Shown piece after piece: positions 17,156 to 25,955 of a stretch of 64,000 bases of DNA; within the stretch, counting starts at the first letter, position 1; the number at the start of each line of letters is the position of its first letter. The notes below the pieces were generated by a model that saw only the letters and a program-made list of their open reading frames with translations, was not told the origin of the DNA and did not search any database. The translations under genes were made by a program, and so were the position numbers. The DNA comes from Desulfitobacterium_A nosdiversum (GTDB taxonomy: Bacteria > Bacillota > Desulfitobacteriia > Desulfitobacteriales > Desulfitobacteriaceae). The stretch lies in NCBI RefSeq assembly GCF_049860565.1, contig NZ_CP172056.1, forward strand, positions 3,596,001 through 3,660,000. Reading direction: 5' to 3'.

Positions 17156-18634
17156 TTGTCTTTGATTAATGTCGCAAATCTAACTTTTGCTTATGAAGGA
17201 AGTTACAGTAATATTTTTGAAGATGTCAGCTTTCAAATTGACACAAATTGGCGGCTGGGTTTTACTGGGTGTAATGGCAGAGGGAAAACCACTTTCCTTA
17301 AGCTGTTGCTGGGAAAATATGATTACAGCGGAACAATTTCGGGCAGCGTCGTATTTGAGTATTTTCCCTATGAAGTATCTGACACGGAATCTTTTACAAT
17401 TGATGTAATACGTGAGATTAGTCCGAATGCGCTAGACTGGGAGATCATGCGTGAGTTATCCTTGCTTGATGTGACAAATGATGCTCTATATCGGCAGTTT
17501 TTCACACTTTCAAAGGGAGAGCAAACAAAAGCCCTCTTAGCCGCTTTGTTCCTGAAAGAAAACAGTTTCCTGCTGATTGATGAACCGACCAACCACCTCG
17601 ATGCTATGGCACGAATGATATTGAGCAATTATCTTAAAAGCAAGAATGGATTTATTTTAGTTTCTCATGACCGTGCTTTTTGGGATAACTGTGTTGATCA
17701 TATTCTTGCTATCAATAAAACCAATATTGAAATACAGAAAGGCAACTTTTCCTCATGGTGGAATAACAAAGAACTACAGGATAACTTTGAATTGGCTGAA
17801 AATGAAAAGCGGAAAAAGGATATCAACCGTTTAACGGCTGCAGCGCAAAGGACATCCGACTGGTCTGAGCGCGTGGAAAAAAGCAAGCACGGAGCAACCA
17901 ATTCAGGTAGTAAACTTGATAAAGGATTTGTTGGACATAAAGCGGCCAAGATGATGAAGCGCTCAAAAAGCATTGAGAGTCGTCAACAAGCCTTAATCGA
18001 TGAGAAATCGAATTTGCTTAAAAATATCGAAAACAGCGAACCCTTGAAAATTTCTCCGCTGCGATATCATACAAATCGTCTGGTGGAGCTTTCTGACATT
18101 TCTATTGCTTATGGAGAAAGAGTCGTTTGCTCAGATGTAAGTTTTGCAATAGAACAAGGTGATCGAATAGCCTTACAAGGGAAAAATGGCTGTGGCAAAT
18201 CCAGTATCTTGAAACTGATTTGCGGAGAAGAAATTGTCCACACTGGAATATTGAGGAAGAACGGAAGGCTAAAAATCTCCTATGTTTCACAAAATACGGC
18301 AAACTTAAGCGGGACTCTGACTGATTATGCACAGTACAATTGCCTTGATGAAAGCCTCTTTAAGGCGATCCTGCGTAAACTTGATTTTTCAAGAGAGCAA
18401 TTTGAAAAAAGTCTTGAAGATTTTAGTGAAGGTCAAAAGAAAAAGGTGCTAATCGCAAAAAGCCTTTGTGAACAAGCGCATCTGTATATCTGGGATGAGC
18501 CATTGAACTATATAGATGTCCTGTCACGAATGCAGATTGAAACGTTGCTGCTTGAATATCATCCAACAATTTTATTTGTTGAGCACGATAGTGCTTTTTG
18601 CAGCCATATTACTAATAAAATTGTACAATTATAG
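17156..18634 (+). CDS. ABC-F ribosome protection protein, Lsa/Vga-type
   Basis: 492 residues, two ABC domains and no membrane segments: Walker A GCNGRGKTT and GKNGCGKSS, signatures LSKGEQTK and FSEGQKKK, Walker B LLIDEPTNHLD and IWDEPLNYID. The first-domain sequence and the interdomain linker (ELAENEKRKKD, KAAKMMKRSKSIE) follow the Lsa pattern. Lsa-type proteins displace lincosamides, streptogramin A and pleuromutilins from the ribosome; the drug range here is inferred. TTG start at 17156, 11 nt after GGAGG. A leader peptide and attenuator precede it and a Cfr-like remnant follows. The unit is plus-strand, opposite to most array units, and lies between R4 and R5. Confidence 0.88.
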   Translation: MSLINVANLTFAYEGSYSNIFEDVSFQIDTNWRLGFTGCNGRGKTTFLKLLLGKYDYSGTISGSVVFEYFPYEVSDTESFTIDVIREISPNALDWEIMRELSLLDVTNDALYRQFFTLSKGEQTKALLAALFLKENSFLLIDEPTNHLDAMARMILSNYLKSKNGFILVSHDRAFWDNCVDHILAINKTNIEIQKGNFSSWWNNKELQDNFELAENEKRKKDINRLTAAAQRTSDWSERVEKSKHGATNSGSKLDKGFVGHKAAKMMKRSKSIESRQQALIDEKSNLLKNIENSEPLKISPLRYHTNRLVELSDISIAYGERVVCSDVSFAIEQGDRIALQGKNGCGKSSILKLICGEEIVHTGILRKNGRLKISYVSQNTANLSGTLTDYAQYNCLDESLFKAILRKLDFSREQFEKSLEDFSEGQKKKVLIAKSLCEQAHLYIWDEPLNYIDVLSRMQIETLLLEYHPTILFVEHDSAFCSHITNKIVQL

Positions 18635-18653
18635 ATAAGGAAAAAGTGAAACT

Positions 18654-18737
18654 ATGAATAGCTATAAAATTGCCGTTACTCATGATGAGCTCCATGCAAA
18701 GCCAGATGCTGCTGGCGGTCTTTGCATGGAGCGATAA
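18654..18737 (+). promoter_or_regulatory. Short ORF with long hairpin before the Cfr-like gene
   Basis: A 27-codon ORF (MNSYKIAVTHDELHAK...) begins 20 bases after the ABC-F stop, with AAGG upstream. It contains a 13-bp perfect hairpin, GCTCCATGCAAAG (18689-18701) with CTTTGCATGGAGC (18720-18732), and an inner CCAG/CTGG stem. It ends 68 bases before the Cfr-like start. A leader peptide or translational control element is likely. Confidence 0.5.
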
Positions 18738-18805
18738 GGAATAACCGCCGCTCATGCTGGCTTTGCTTCTTGATGATTTCGATTTTCAAGAGGAGGAAAG
18801 CCTAC

Positions 18806-19125
18806 ATGAACTATTCAAAATATGAAGCAATGAAACAGATTATAGCAGACATGAAGTTACCGGATTATCGCTATGAGCAAATTATAAAAGCAATCTTTTC
18901 ACAACACATTTCAACTTTTGAAAGGATGAGCACACTATCTTTAGAATTAAAAAAATCTTTGATAGATACCTTCGGGTCATCTGTCTGCTGCACGGTGCCG
19001 GTTGCGTGTCAGACGTCAGGACAAGCGGATAAATTACTATTTTCACTGCTGGATTGCAACCGCGTGGAAACGGTAAACCTGCATTACAAAAAGGGGAATC
19101 TTTGGTGATGAAAAAGATTGCATAA
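18806..19125 (+). pseudogene. Truncated Cfr-like rRNA methyltransferase (N-terminal domain only)
   Basis: Start ATG 18806 after GAGGAGG. About 100 residues match the N-terminal domain of Cfr/RlmN radical-SAM enzymes that methylate A2503 of 23S rRNA: YEAMKQIIADMKLPDYRYEQ, IIKAIFSQHISTFERM, and RVETVNLHYKKG. In Cfr the last motif is followed by the CxxxCxxC radical-SAM cluster; here the frame ends at NLW (19108), and even the alternative frame (GESLVMKKIA) stops at 19125. The catalytic part is absent. Intact Cfr gives resistance overlapping that of Lsa, which may explain the pairing. Confidence 0.75.
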
Positions 19126-19182
19126 CAACTGCTGAATCATTTCATAAGGAAAATGAGGTATAATTGTAAACGGATTATATAT

Positions 19183-19237
19183 GAGCAACCACTGCCCTTG
19201 CAATTGAAATAACATTGACAGTGGTTGCTCTTTATTT
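19183..19237 (+). terminator. Terminator after the ABC-F/Cfr-like unit
   Basis: GAGCAACCACTG (19183-19194) pairs with CAGTGGTTGCTC (19219-19230), a 12-bp perfect stem followed by TTTATTT. Confidence 0.75.
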
Positions 19238-19261
19238 ATTCATCTTACACCGTTATATTCT

Positions 19262-19465
19262 TCAAAATATCCTATGTCATCTATATTTTTGCTTAAAAAG
19301 TCAACCTGAGACATATGGCAATTTTTAATTCAAAACCATAAGATTTCGTGGTAAATTTTTCCTATTTCCCCTTTCTACCACAATTCATCATCATTATTAT
19401 CGTCTCAACGTGCCTTGAGGATACAAAAAAGATGTCGTACCCCTCTGGTACCCACTTGGCGGGTC
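19262..19465 (-). repeat. HVE repeat R5 (long form)
   Basis: Minus-strand frame ending at 19362 encodes FFVSSRHVETIIMMM then NCGRKGK and a stop; after it come a weak hairpin and ATAGATGACATAGGATATTT. It closes the plus-strand ABC-F unit on its 3' side and follows the minus-strand 19528 ORF. Confidence 0.7.
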
Positions 19466-19527
19466 AGTCAGCTTAGCCATGCTTCATTAGTCAATTGGTC
19501 CATGCATTGGTCACGCAAAATATTAGC

Positions 19528-19800
19528 TCAATACTTAATCGCTTCACATTCAATTAAAGCCTTTTTGTATTCGGCTAAATAAAATTTATTATCAACATAA
19601 TGGCTAAAATACTTAGTTATTGATAAGCCATATATTATAACAATAATAAAAGACACAAATAATAATCCTGTCGCAATATCAACTCCTGATACGCTTTTGT
19701 TGAGTAGCTCATTTACTTCTTTGTTCTTGTTAATATAAATTCCAAGCCAGTATGTAAAAAATGGTGTTGGAAATATTATTTTACAGAAGTCAATCTTCTT
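19528..19800 (-). CDS. Possible second half of a membrane protein, no own start
   Basis: In frame with and immediately after the TAA stop of the 19801-20133 gene, the minus strand stays open for about 90 codons: FPTPFFTYWLGIYI, GLLFVSFIIVIIYGLSITKY (a membrane helix) and ending ALIECEAIKY. There is no ATG and no ribosome site near its beginning. Either the TAA is a nonsense mutation in one longer gene, or a rare start is used. Confidence 0.4.
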   Translation of the reverse strand, partial: KKIDFCKIIFPTPFFTYWLGIYINKNKEVNELLNKSVSGVDIATGLLFVSFIIVIIYGLSITKYFSHYVDNKFYLAEYKKALIECEAIKY

Positions 19801-20133
19801 TTATAGAATTTCGATTTGATTTTCAATTTCTACTATTCCTTTTTTCAAAGAAATTACCGGATTTTTATCATCACGCATAATGTCCCTGATTACTGCCGTA
19901 CAACCTAATCTTTTTTTAAACCAATGATAGACTCTGAAAAATTCAAACACCAAAGCTGTTGCTACAGCTAAATACAAATAGATTTTATACTTATTGACAA
20001 AGCCTGTGTCTGGCAAAAGCATACTACCTACTACTAGCCCTATTACAACAAAGAATATAATCTCAAATACCCTCATTACTGCTCTTTTAAGCGATACCTC
20101 TCTAATAATTTTTTCTTGCATTTCCAATTCCAT
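19801..20133 (-). CDS. Small membrane protein, unknown function
   Basis: 110 residues: a charged N-terminus, two membrane helices (about 21-40 and 50-67), and a soluble C-terminal tail (IRDIMRDDKNPVISLKKG). No family recognised. The open frame continues after the stop to 19528, so the protein may originally have been about 200 residues. It is part of the unit between repeats R5 and R6. Confidence 0.5.
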   Translation of the reverse strand: MELEMQEKIIREVSLKRAVMRVFEIIFFVVIGLVVGSMLLPDTGFVNKYKIYLYLAVATALVFEFFRVYHWFKKRLGCTAVIRDIMRDDKNPVISLKKGIVEIENQIEIL

Positions 20134-20192
20134 ATCAGTAACCCTCTTCTGAAAGTATCATTCCTATGTTTATTGATCTCTTAAACACTGAT

Positions 20193-20333
20193 TTATCGTA
20201 TAAAGCTCCTCTGTGGACCCCCTATATCGCATGCATCATAATGATATTCCAATAAAAAACTACGATAATTGCAGTATCCGGTGTTGTAACCATGGTGCAA
20301 GTCGAATCCATTTCCACATATGTAAAGTTTCAT
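20193..20333 (-). pseudogene. AbiH-family abortive-infection protein, N-terminal fragment
   Basis: 46 codons from ATG 20333: MKLYICGNGFDLHHGYNTGY, the highly conserved N-terminus of AbiH-like proteins (GNGFDLHHG nucleotide-binding loop), followed by a short DYRSFL-like segment and a stop. Full AbiH proteins have about 300 residues or more, so this is a truncated relic. It overlaps the stop of the 61-codon gene upstream by ATGA, indicating former translational coupling. Confidence 0.7.
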
Positions 20334-20515
20334 TTGTTCTCCCTCTGACTGATGTGCTGATATAGCCTATAAGCCTGCGCCGAATCATTGGCGAAGAATT
20401 TCAGACACAAATTCATCATTGTTGGATGCTTTCCCAAGAAACGAATTAGCTGGTCATTTTTAATAAATTTCCAATCGTCACTTAATTGGTTCGCCAGTAT
20501 ATTTATCTGTTCCAT
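20330..20515 (-). CDS. Small soluble protein, unknown
   Basis: 61 residues, MEQINILANQLSDDWKFIKN..., helical in character, with no recognised family. It is translationally coupled (ATGA) to the AbiH fragment, so it may have been a partner of that defence gene. It could also be the fragment of a longer protein. Confidence 0.45.
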   Translation of the reverse strand: MEQINILANQLSDDWKFIKNDQLIRFLGKHPTMMNLCLKFFANDSAQAYRLYQHISQRENK

Positions 20516-20571
20516 AACCTTCCGGTATCCTTATCCGGCCGCTCTTGACGTCGAGTTGCCAGATACTTTTC

Positions 20572-20606
20572 ATATTTCTGTATGCCTTGAGAATGCTGTT
20601 ACTATT
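20572..20606 (-). repeat. HVE repeat R6 (short, degenerate)
   Basis: Minus strand reads TTCTCAAGGCATACAGAAAT, encoding FSRHTEI then a stop; only the core is kept. It lies directly after the stop of the 20615-20881 gene, the standard placement. Confidence 0.5.
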
Positions 20607-20614
20607 GTATAAAA

Positions 20615-20881
20615 TTAATCATTTAGCATGTCTTTAATTCTTCTTGAAATTCTATCACCAAATTGCCATGGCAAAGAGGCACCGAGATATGGAGAAGTAT
20701 ACGTATAATTACCTGTCACTTTATCAAAGTCTAAAAACGAATTCCAATCTGTTTTTCTAGAATTAGATTCAAATGTCACCTCAACTCCAAATCCATAAAT
20801 TGAAATATTTAAAACTTCGGGCATATCCCCAGAAACACTATATACTATACTATCAAATTCAGATTCACTTAGTTGTCTCAT
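20615..20881 (-). CDS. Hypothetical small protein
   Basis: Start chosen at ATG 20881 (MRQLSESEFDSIVYSVS), preceded by GGAGG about 6 nt upstream; the frame is open to 20905. 88 residues with no membrane segment, alternating beta strands (VLNISIYGFGVEVTFES) and a DFDKVTGNYTYTSPYLGAS segment. I recognise no named family. Single-gene unit between R6 and R7. Confidence 0.6.
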   Translation of the reverse strand: MRQLSESEFDSIVYSVSGDMPEVLNISIYGFGVEVTFESNSRKTDWNSFLDFDKVTGNYTYTSPYLGASLPWQFGDRISRRIKDMLND

Positions 20882-20980
20882 ATATACCTCCGCAAAAACT
20901 GTCATCTGTTTTATATCCTCAAGGGTACTACATAAATCAATTGCGATAAATATGGCATATAATCCCTTAATTCCAATGCT

Positions 20981-21075
20981 TTACGCCCTCTCCAGCAGGC
21001 AGCAGCATTCTGAATGCCTTGAGTGTACAAAAAAGATGTCGTTAAGACACAGCGGTTCCTTGGCAGAGGGTATTT
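20981..21075 (-). repeat. HVE repeat R7
   Basis: Minus-strand frame ending at 20981 encodes DIFFVHSRHSECCCLLERA and a stop. It lies 83 bases after the stop of the ABC-three-component operon. Confidence 0.72.
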
Positions 21076-21157
21076 TTCTCTAAAGCAGATTGAATAACCC
21101 AAAACCTTTCATCGCACTTCTCTTCAGAATTTCAATACTTGAATTTGCCAAGGCAAA

Positions 21158-23575
21158 TTAGTACATATTGTCTTTAACGTTAAATGATTGACCTTTTAGA
21201 TTGTATTTCAAAAATTTATATAATATATAATTCTCCTTATCTGTCTCGTGTGTAGATAAAATAATCTGTTTGTTTGGAAAATCATTCCTTAGCACTTCTA
21301 TAAATGAGGCTATATTAATATCATCCATAGTCTGAACAGGGTCATCAATTAAAATAAACCCAATATCATCATTTTCTTCTGCGATATATCGCTTATTCAT
21401 TGCAAACAAGAAAGACAATACAAATCCAGATAATTGCCCAGAGCTGAATGTGTTAAGTATGTCATGCTTTGCATCCCCATTTGAAACAAATCTCATCTCT
21501 TCTTGATTAATAAATACACCAAGACCATTTTGATAATCTTGTAATATTTTTCCTGTGTAAATCAGAAGTGGTACGCGCAGCTTCTTTAATACCAGATTTT
21601 TATATTCATCTATTGCTTTATTATACAAATTCTTTAGTTCATCAAATTGCTTTCTAATTTTCTCAAGTTTTTTCAATTTGGTTATTAACATCTTAACTTC
21701 GCTTTTGATAAGATCAATTTCTTTATTCTTTATAAGAGAATTTTGATATTTTACAAACCTAATTTTATTATCAATGCGATCTTTATCATTTAAGTTCGAT
21801 TGTTCTATTGATAATAGAACAGAATTTTCGTTATATACTTTGTCGTAATCATATAATTTCAAGTTCTCTAAAAACATTTCGTTAGTATAGCCTGTCAGAT
21901 TTGATTCTATAATTCTTTTAAGTTCAATAAGACGACTTTCATCATCCAATTCTTTCCACGGATTAACCTCAACAATAAATTCTCCTATTTTTAAAATATC
22001 AGCCATTTTCTTTTCTGACTTAAGAAGCATAGAATACTCGCTAGCTAGTACACGAATTTGGTCAATTTTGTCGACATCACCCTTACCCAATAATTCAACA
22101 ACTAAATCGACTGTTGGTTTGATAAAATTAGCTAGTTTTATATTTTTGTCCTTGATTTCTATCGAAATGCCATCTTGTGAGCTTTTCAATTTGGTGCTTA
22201 AGGTGCTATATGCTTCTTCCAGTAATTCTAGATTTTCATATGGGTAGTTACAATAAGGACAATTACTTGAATTTGAATTATTATCTTTTACCTTGTTTAT
22301 TGAATGTAACTTTTCTCTAGCTTGAATTAGTTCATTAATCTTCTTTTGATTATTTCCAAGTTGAGAATTAAGTGCTTTTATTTCATTAACAAGATCATCT
22401 ACTTCACTAATATTTAATGATTCAGAAACAATTCCCATTTGTTGCAATTGAAGCACATCATCTTTTTTATAATTTGAAATCTCTAATTCTTTGCGAAAAA
22501 AAGCACTATATTTATAAACATCTAGTGTTCTATTCAATTTTATAATTTCATCTTCGACTTGTTGACTATCAAATTTATTATCTTTAATAAATACATAGAA
22601 TTTAATATAGTTTGAAATTGCTTCATTGCTATTAGAAAAAGTCAGTATTTCTTTGTTTTTTAAATACTTCTTATAGTCCGCTAAATCTTGATATAACTTT
22701 GCAATACCATTTATCTCAGCAAAATATTCAACTAACTGTTTCTCTGTAATATTCTGCAAGTCTAAATTTTCAATATCCCATTTTTTCTTTTCAGTATTTT
22801 GCGGATAAACTAACAACGGGGCATAATTGATTACTTCATATTCTCCACTGGCATCATCTAGTTTTTTTTTCAAGTTCAAAATTTTACTATCTAATTCGTT
22901 TTTTGTAGCTGTTATTTCTTCGTTAACTACAACACCTTTTTTTGCTTTTGTTGCACCAATTAAATCTTTTTCTATTATATCTATCTTTCCTTGTATCATT
23001 TCTGTTTGAAGAAGTTTTGTCATGGTGTCTTTTCTATTAGAAATAGTATTTTTAAGAAAATGAACAGATTCAGCCTGAGAAACATAATAATATATGTTAA
23101 AGTGTTCTTTTATGTAGTTTAAATTTTCAAATTCCGTAATATCGCTTTTCCAGTTTACCGTATTATTTATGAATTCATCAAAACTAGTCGACTCCATAGT
23201 TCCTTCTATATAAGTAAATTTAATTGAAGACTCGACAGTTAACTTTGTAAGGCTGTTGTCTATCTCTGCAATAATAGTTAACTTTTCATATCTTGTATTT
23301 ATAAGTCTTAGTATCAAATATCCACATTCGTCTGATGTATTTAATAAAATATTTTTACCTAGATTTGTTCGTCCATCTTCAATTTCAGCATTCAAACGCG
23401 TAATTTTTTTAGTAAAAATTAGCTCAATAGCATCAAAAAAAGTTGTTTTTCCAAACCCATTAGGGCCTGATAAAATAGTTGGATTTGTATCCTGTATAAA
23501 ATAAAATTCATAGAATTTTTTATTGTCAAAGCACTTGAAGTTGCGCACTTTTAAACTTTCAATTTTATAGCTCAC
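21158..23575 (-). CDS. SMC/Rad50-like ABC ATPase of a three-component (ABC-3C-like) conflict system
   Basis: 805 residues: N-terminal Walker A GPNGFGKTTF (37-46), long coiled-coil arms, a central CPYC (about residue 438) like a Rad50 zinc hook, then the signature FSSGQLSGFVLSFL and Walker B IGFILIDDPVQTMDD, with the His loop ILSTHE near the C-terminus. It overlaps the upstream 266-residue gene by 4 bases. SMC-like ATPases coupled to a small middle component and an effector define the ABC-three-component antiphage systems; the ATPase would sense invader DNA or its replication and license the effector. Cytoplasmic. Lies in the AT-rich unit between R7 and R8. Confidence 0.85.
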   Translation of the reverse strand: MSYKIESLKVRNFKCFDNKKFYEFYFIQDTNPTILSGPNGFGKTTFFDAIELIFTKKITRLNAEIEDGRTNLGKNILLNTSDECGYLILRLINTRYEKLTIIAEIDNSLTKLTVESSIKFTYIEGTMESTSFDEFINNTVNWKSDITEFENLNYIKEHFNIYYYVSQAESVHFLKNTISNRKDTMTKLLQTEMIQGKIDIIEKDLIGATKAKKGVVVNEEITATKNELDSKILNLKKKLDDASGEYEVINYAPLLVYPQNTEKKKWDIENLDLQNITEKQLVEYFAEINGIAKLYQDLADYKKYLKNKEILTFSNSNEAISNYIKFYVFIKDNKFDSQQVEDEIIKLNRTLDVYKYSAFFRKELEISNYKKDDVLQLQQMGIVSESLNISEVDDLVNEIKALNSQLGNNQKKINELIQAREKLHSINKVKDNNSNSSNCPYCNYPYENLELLEEAYSTLSTKLKSSQDGISIEIKDKNIKLANFIKPTVDLVVELLGKGDVDKIDQIRVLASEYSMLLKSEKKMADILKIGEFIVEVNPWKELDDESRLIELKRIIESNLTGYTNEMFLENLKLYDYDKVYNENSVLLSIEQSNLNDKDRIDNKIRFVKYQNSLIKNKEIDLIKSEVKMLITKLKKLEKIRKQFDELKNLYNKAIDEYKNLVLKKLRVPLLIYTGKILQDYQNGLGVFINQEEMRFVSNGDAKHDILNTFSSGQLSGFVLSFLFAMNKRYIAEENDDIGFILIDDPVQTMDDINIASFIEVLRNDFPNKQIILSTHETDKENYILYKFLKYNLKGQSFNVKDNMY

Positions 23576-24372
23576 GATTTTACTCCTTTCAAAAGTTTTA
23601 TAATTTCTTTCTCTAACTCGTCATTTTTAACCTTTAAATCGTCTTCTAATGAAAGAATATTTTCTATGTTTAAAGTATTATCTTTTAAAATGTTATGATA
23701 TTTAATTAGTTCCGCTTTTAAATTACCCTCTACTCTTTTTTCTATAGGTTCAGGTGCCAGTTCCGTCTTAAATTTGTATTGTAAAAATGGAAGTTTGGAA
23801 AACATACGAATTACCAAACCATAGGTACTTTCTAAATCTTTACCTTCAACTAATGTAAAATAGCTATCTTCATTATCTACAATTTGGCATAATGCATCAT
23901 CTATTGATCTATTACCAAATTGAGACAGAGCATCATTTAAATGATTTAACTGATTTTGCGTATAGGGCAAAACGTATCTTTTAAAATAGTTTGGTGATTC
24001 CTCTATAGAATACACTGTATTTCTGTAGCTATTTAAATTTTCCACATTATCGAATAATAAGAGATAAATTGCAGAAGTATTTTTATCAATTTGACTAGCT
24101 TCTTTTATGTTATTAAATGAATCGATGATTTTTTGTTTCAATGCAAGATTATCAAAATTAGTACTTTTCGAGTAATCTTTTTCGAGTTGTTCTAAAGCTT
24201 TTTTTATTTGTTCTTCGTTCTCTTCAAATTCCCTACAATCGATAGTGTATATGAGAAAGTAGTTAGCAATCTCTGCGCATTCGTGTTTATAAAATGCTAA
24301 ATTAGTTCCTCCTATATCTGCAACTTGAATATATTTATATGACTTAAAAATTTTATCAATTAGCTCATTCAT
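23572..24372 (-). CDS. Middle component of ABC-3C-like system
   Basis: 266 residues, acidic, no membrane segments. It overlaps both neighbours by a few bases (ATGA at the ATPase gene, 8 bases with the effector gene), so all three are co-translated. Position and size match the linker proteins of three-component ABC ATPase systems. The C-terminus (LEDDLKVKNDELEKEIIKL) is a probable coiled coil that could bridge to the ATPase. No catalytic motif recognised. The assignment rests mainly on context. Confidence 0.65.
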   Translation of the reverse strand: MNELIDKIFKSYKYIQVADIGGTNLAFYKHECAEIANYFLIYTIDCREFEENEEQIKKALEQLEKDYSKSTNFDNLALKQKIIDSFNNIKEASQIDKNTSAIYLLLFDNVENLNSYRNTVYSIEESPNYFKRYVLPYTQNQLNHLNDALSQFGNRSIDDALCQIVDNEDSYFTLVEGKDLESTYGLVIRMFSKLPFLQYKFKTELAPEPIEKRVEGNLKAELIKYHNILKDNTLNIENILSLEDDLKVKNDELEKEIIKLLKGVKS

Positions 24373-25942
24373 TGTTCATCAACTCCTCTTCTGCCATTTC
24401 TTTACTTATTATTCTCATAACTTTAGATTTATTATAGTTCGTTTTTTGTCGTTCAATAGAATCGGATGTAATATCTTTAATTTCATTCAGTTCATTCTTT
24501 CCCATAACATTAAAGTTATTTTGATTATATGTAAACTCAGGTTTATTCAGCCTATCAGTAATTAGTACATCACTCTCATAAATAAGGAATTTATCTGCAT
24601 TCTGCAAATTTAATTCACTTAACAGTTGTTCTGTAAAATCCTCGATGTACTCATTTTCATCCAAAGTCAATCGATAAAATTTCTCATTCTTTTCAGCCAA
24701 AATTACATTTGTATCATAATACTTCAAACATTTTATTCTTTTTAATAATGCAATAAACAAATTATTAACCACAGTATCTCGTGGCAAATTGTTTTTGGGT
24801 GTTCTAAGAAGCAATTTATATAAAAAATCCTTTATATCATCATAGCTTTTGCTACAAATCTCATTTATCTGACGATGTAAGTTGCACTCTTCTACAGTTG
24901 TGCATGTAGTGCAATTATCATTTTCACAATCAGTCCGTTTACTAGTAGGATATTTTTCAAATACATCTTTTATAGTTTGCAGCAATTCATAGTAATGATA
25001 TTCAGTGGTATTACTTTCAGCTTTAAAATTTTTGGTAATTAGATTAAACATTTCAGAAAATTCTACTTTGCAAGAATTCTTTTTACTACGTGTGTTTGAA
25101 TTGGTAATTACATCTTTTGAAAACAAAACTAATTGCCCATAAACAAATTGGTAGTAAGTTTCATCGTAAAATATACAACCCTCAGGTTTTGTTTTTTTCA
25201 AAATCTTCTCAATAATTACGCACGAATTTTGAATAACACTTTTAGAATCATCAAATCTTTCATTATAAACATCCCAGATAGTTGAATCACATTTACCGCT
25301 CAATTTATTCTCATACTCAGACAATTCTAAAATCACGTCACCAATTACTTTAATAACATTAGATTTTTCTTTATTACCATCACAAACAAAATCTACTATT
25401 TTGTATAAAGAACCCTTAGGAGAAATGGATGTAATTTTGTTAATCACAATATATTTTGCTTCTGTTTGTTCATACAATGCATCGCTTTTTTTTATTTTCT
25501 TTCCATGTGAAATTTCCAGTTCTTTTATCTCTTCAATAAATTCTTCTTTGGTTTTAACTTCTTTATTTAATTCGATCAGCAGAGTGTCTATAGCTTTTTT
25601 AGTTTTTTCAATGAAATCTAAAGTGATAGATGCACTGGGGGTGATGTGAAAATATGCATAATCTGCATTATATTGCATTACTGATAAGATAAAGCAAGCC
25701 TTATCAGTATCATCTAAATTAATAGCACCCTCCTTCACTTGATGCAAACTAATATAATTGTCGCCTTTTATAATTGAAAAGTCTTCTTCTCCCTCGATCC
25801 CTAATTTATATAGCCTAATTTCATCTTCATTATCTGATTCCAGTTCTTCCAAAATGTGCTTAAGTGCTATGTATAAAGCAATATGCCTTTGATACTCAAA
25901 TCCCTCCCAAGATGGAATGGCACTAATAGGTGCTATTAGCAT
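24365..25942 (-). CDS. Effector of ABC-3C-like system, probable PD-(D/E)xK nuclease domain
   Basis: 525 residues. The N-terminus has SWEGFEYQRHIALYIAL, then GIEGEEDFSII, and ISLHQVKEG: the order YQ - E..D - (Q)VK is that of the restriction-endonuclease-fold domains in Cap4/DUF4297-like and ABC-3C effector proteins. A cysteine cluster C-x4-C-x2-C-x6-C-x2-H (about 340-360) may bind zinc. The C-terminal half is helical. I infer that DNA cleavage is its output, controlled by the SMC-like ATPase. First large gene of the operon, preceded by a small gene at 25956. Confidence 0.7.
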   Translation of the reverse strand: MLIAPISAIPSWEGFEYQRHIALYIALKHILEELESDNEDEIRLYKLGIEGEEDFSIIKGDNYISLHQVKEGAINLDDTDKACFILSVMQYNADYAYFHITPSASITLDFIEKTKKAIDTLLIELNKEVKTKEEFIEEIKELEISHGKKIKKSDALYEQTEAKYIVINKITSISPKGSLYKIVDFVCDGNKEKSNVIKVIGDVILELSEYENKLSGKCDSTIWDVYNERFDDSKSVIQNSCVIIEKILKKTKPEGCIFYDETYYQFVYGQLVLFSKDVITNSNTRSKKNSCKVEFSEMFNLITKNFKAESNTTEYHYYELLQTIKDVFEKYPTSKRTDCENDNCTTCTTVEECNLHRQINEICSKSYDDIKDFLYKLLLRTPKNNLPRDTVVNNLFIALLKRIKCLKYYDTNVILAEKNEKFYRLTLDENEYIEDFTEQLLSELNLQNADKFLIYESDVLITDRLNKPEFTYNQNNFNVMGKNELNEIKDITSDSIERQKTNYNKSKVMRIISKEMAEEELMNNE

Positions 25943-25955
25943 TACTCTTCCTCCT

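Noticed and set aside
20911..21102. 63-residue minus-strand ORF
   Set aside because: It runs through repeat R7 in the wrong frame and matches nothing.
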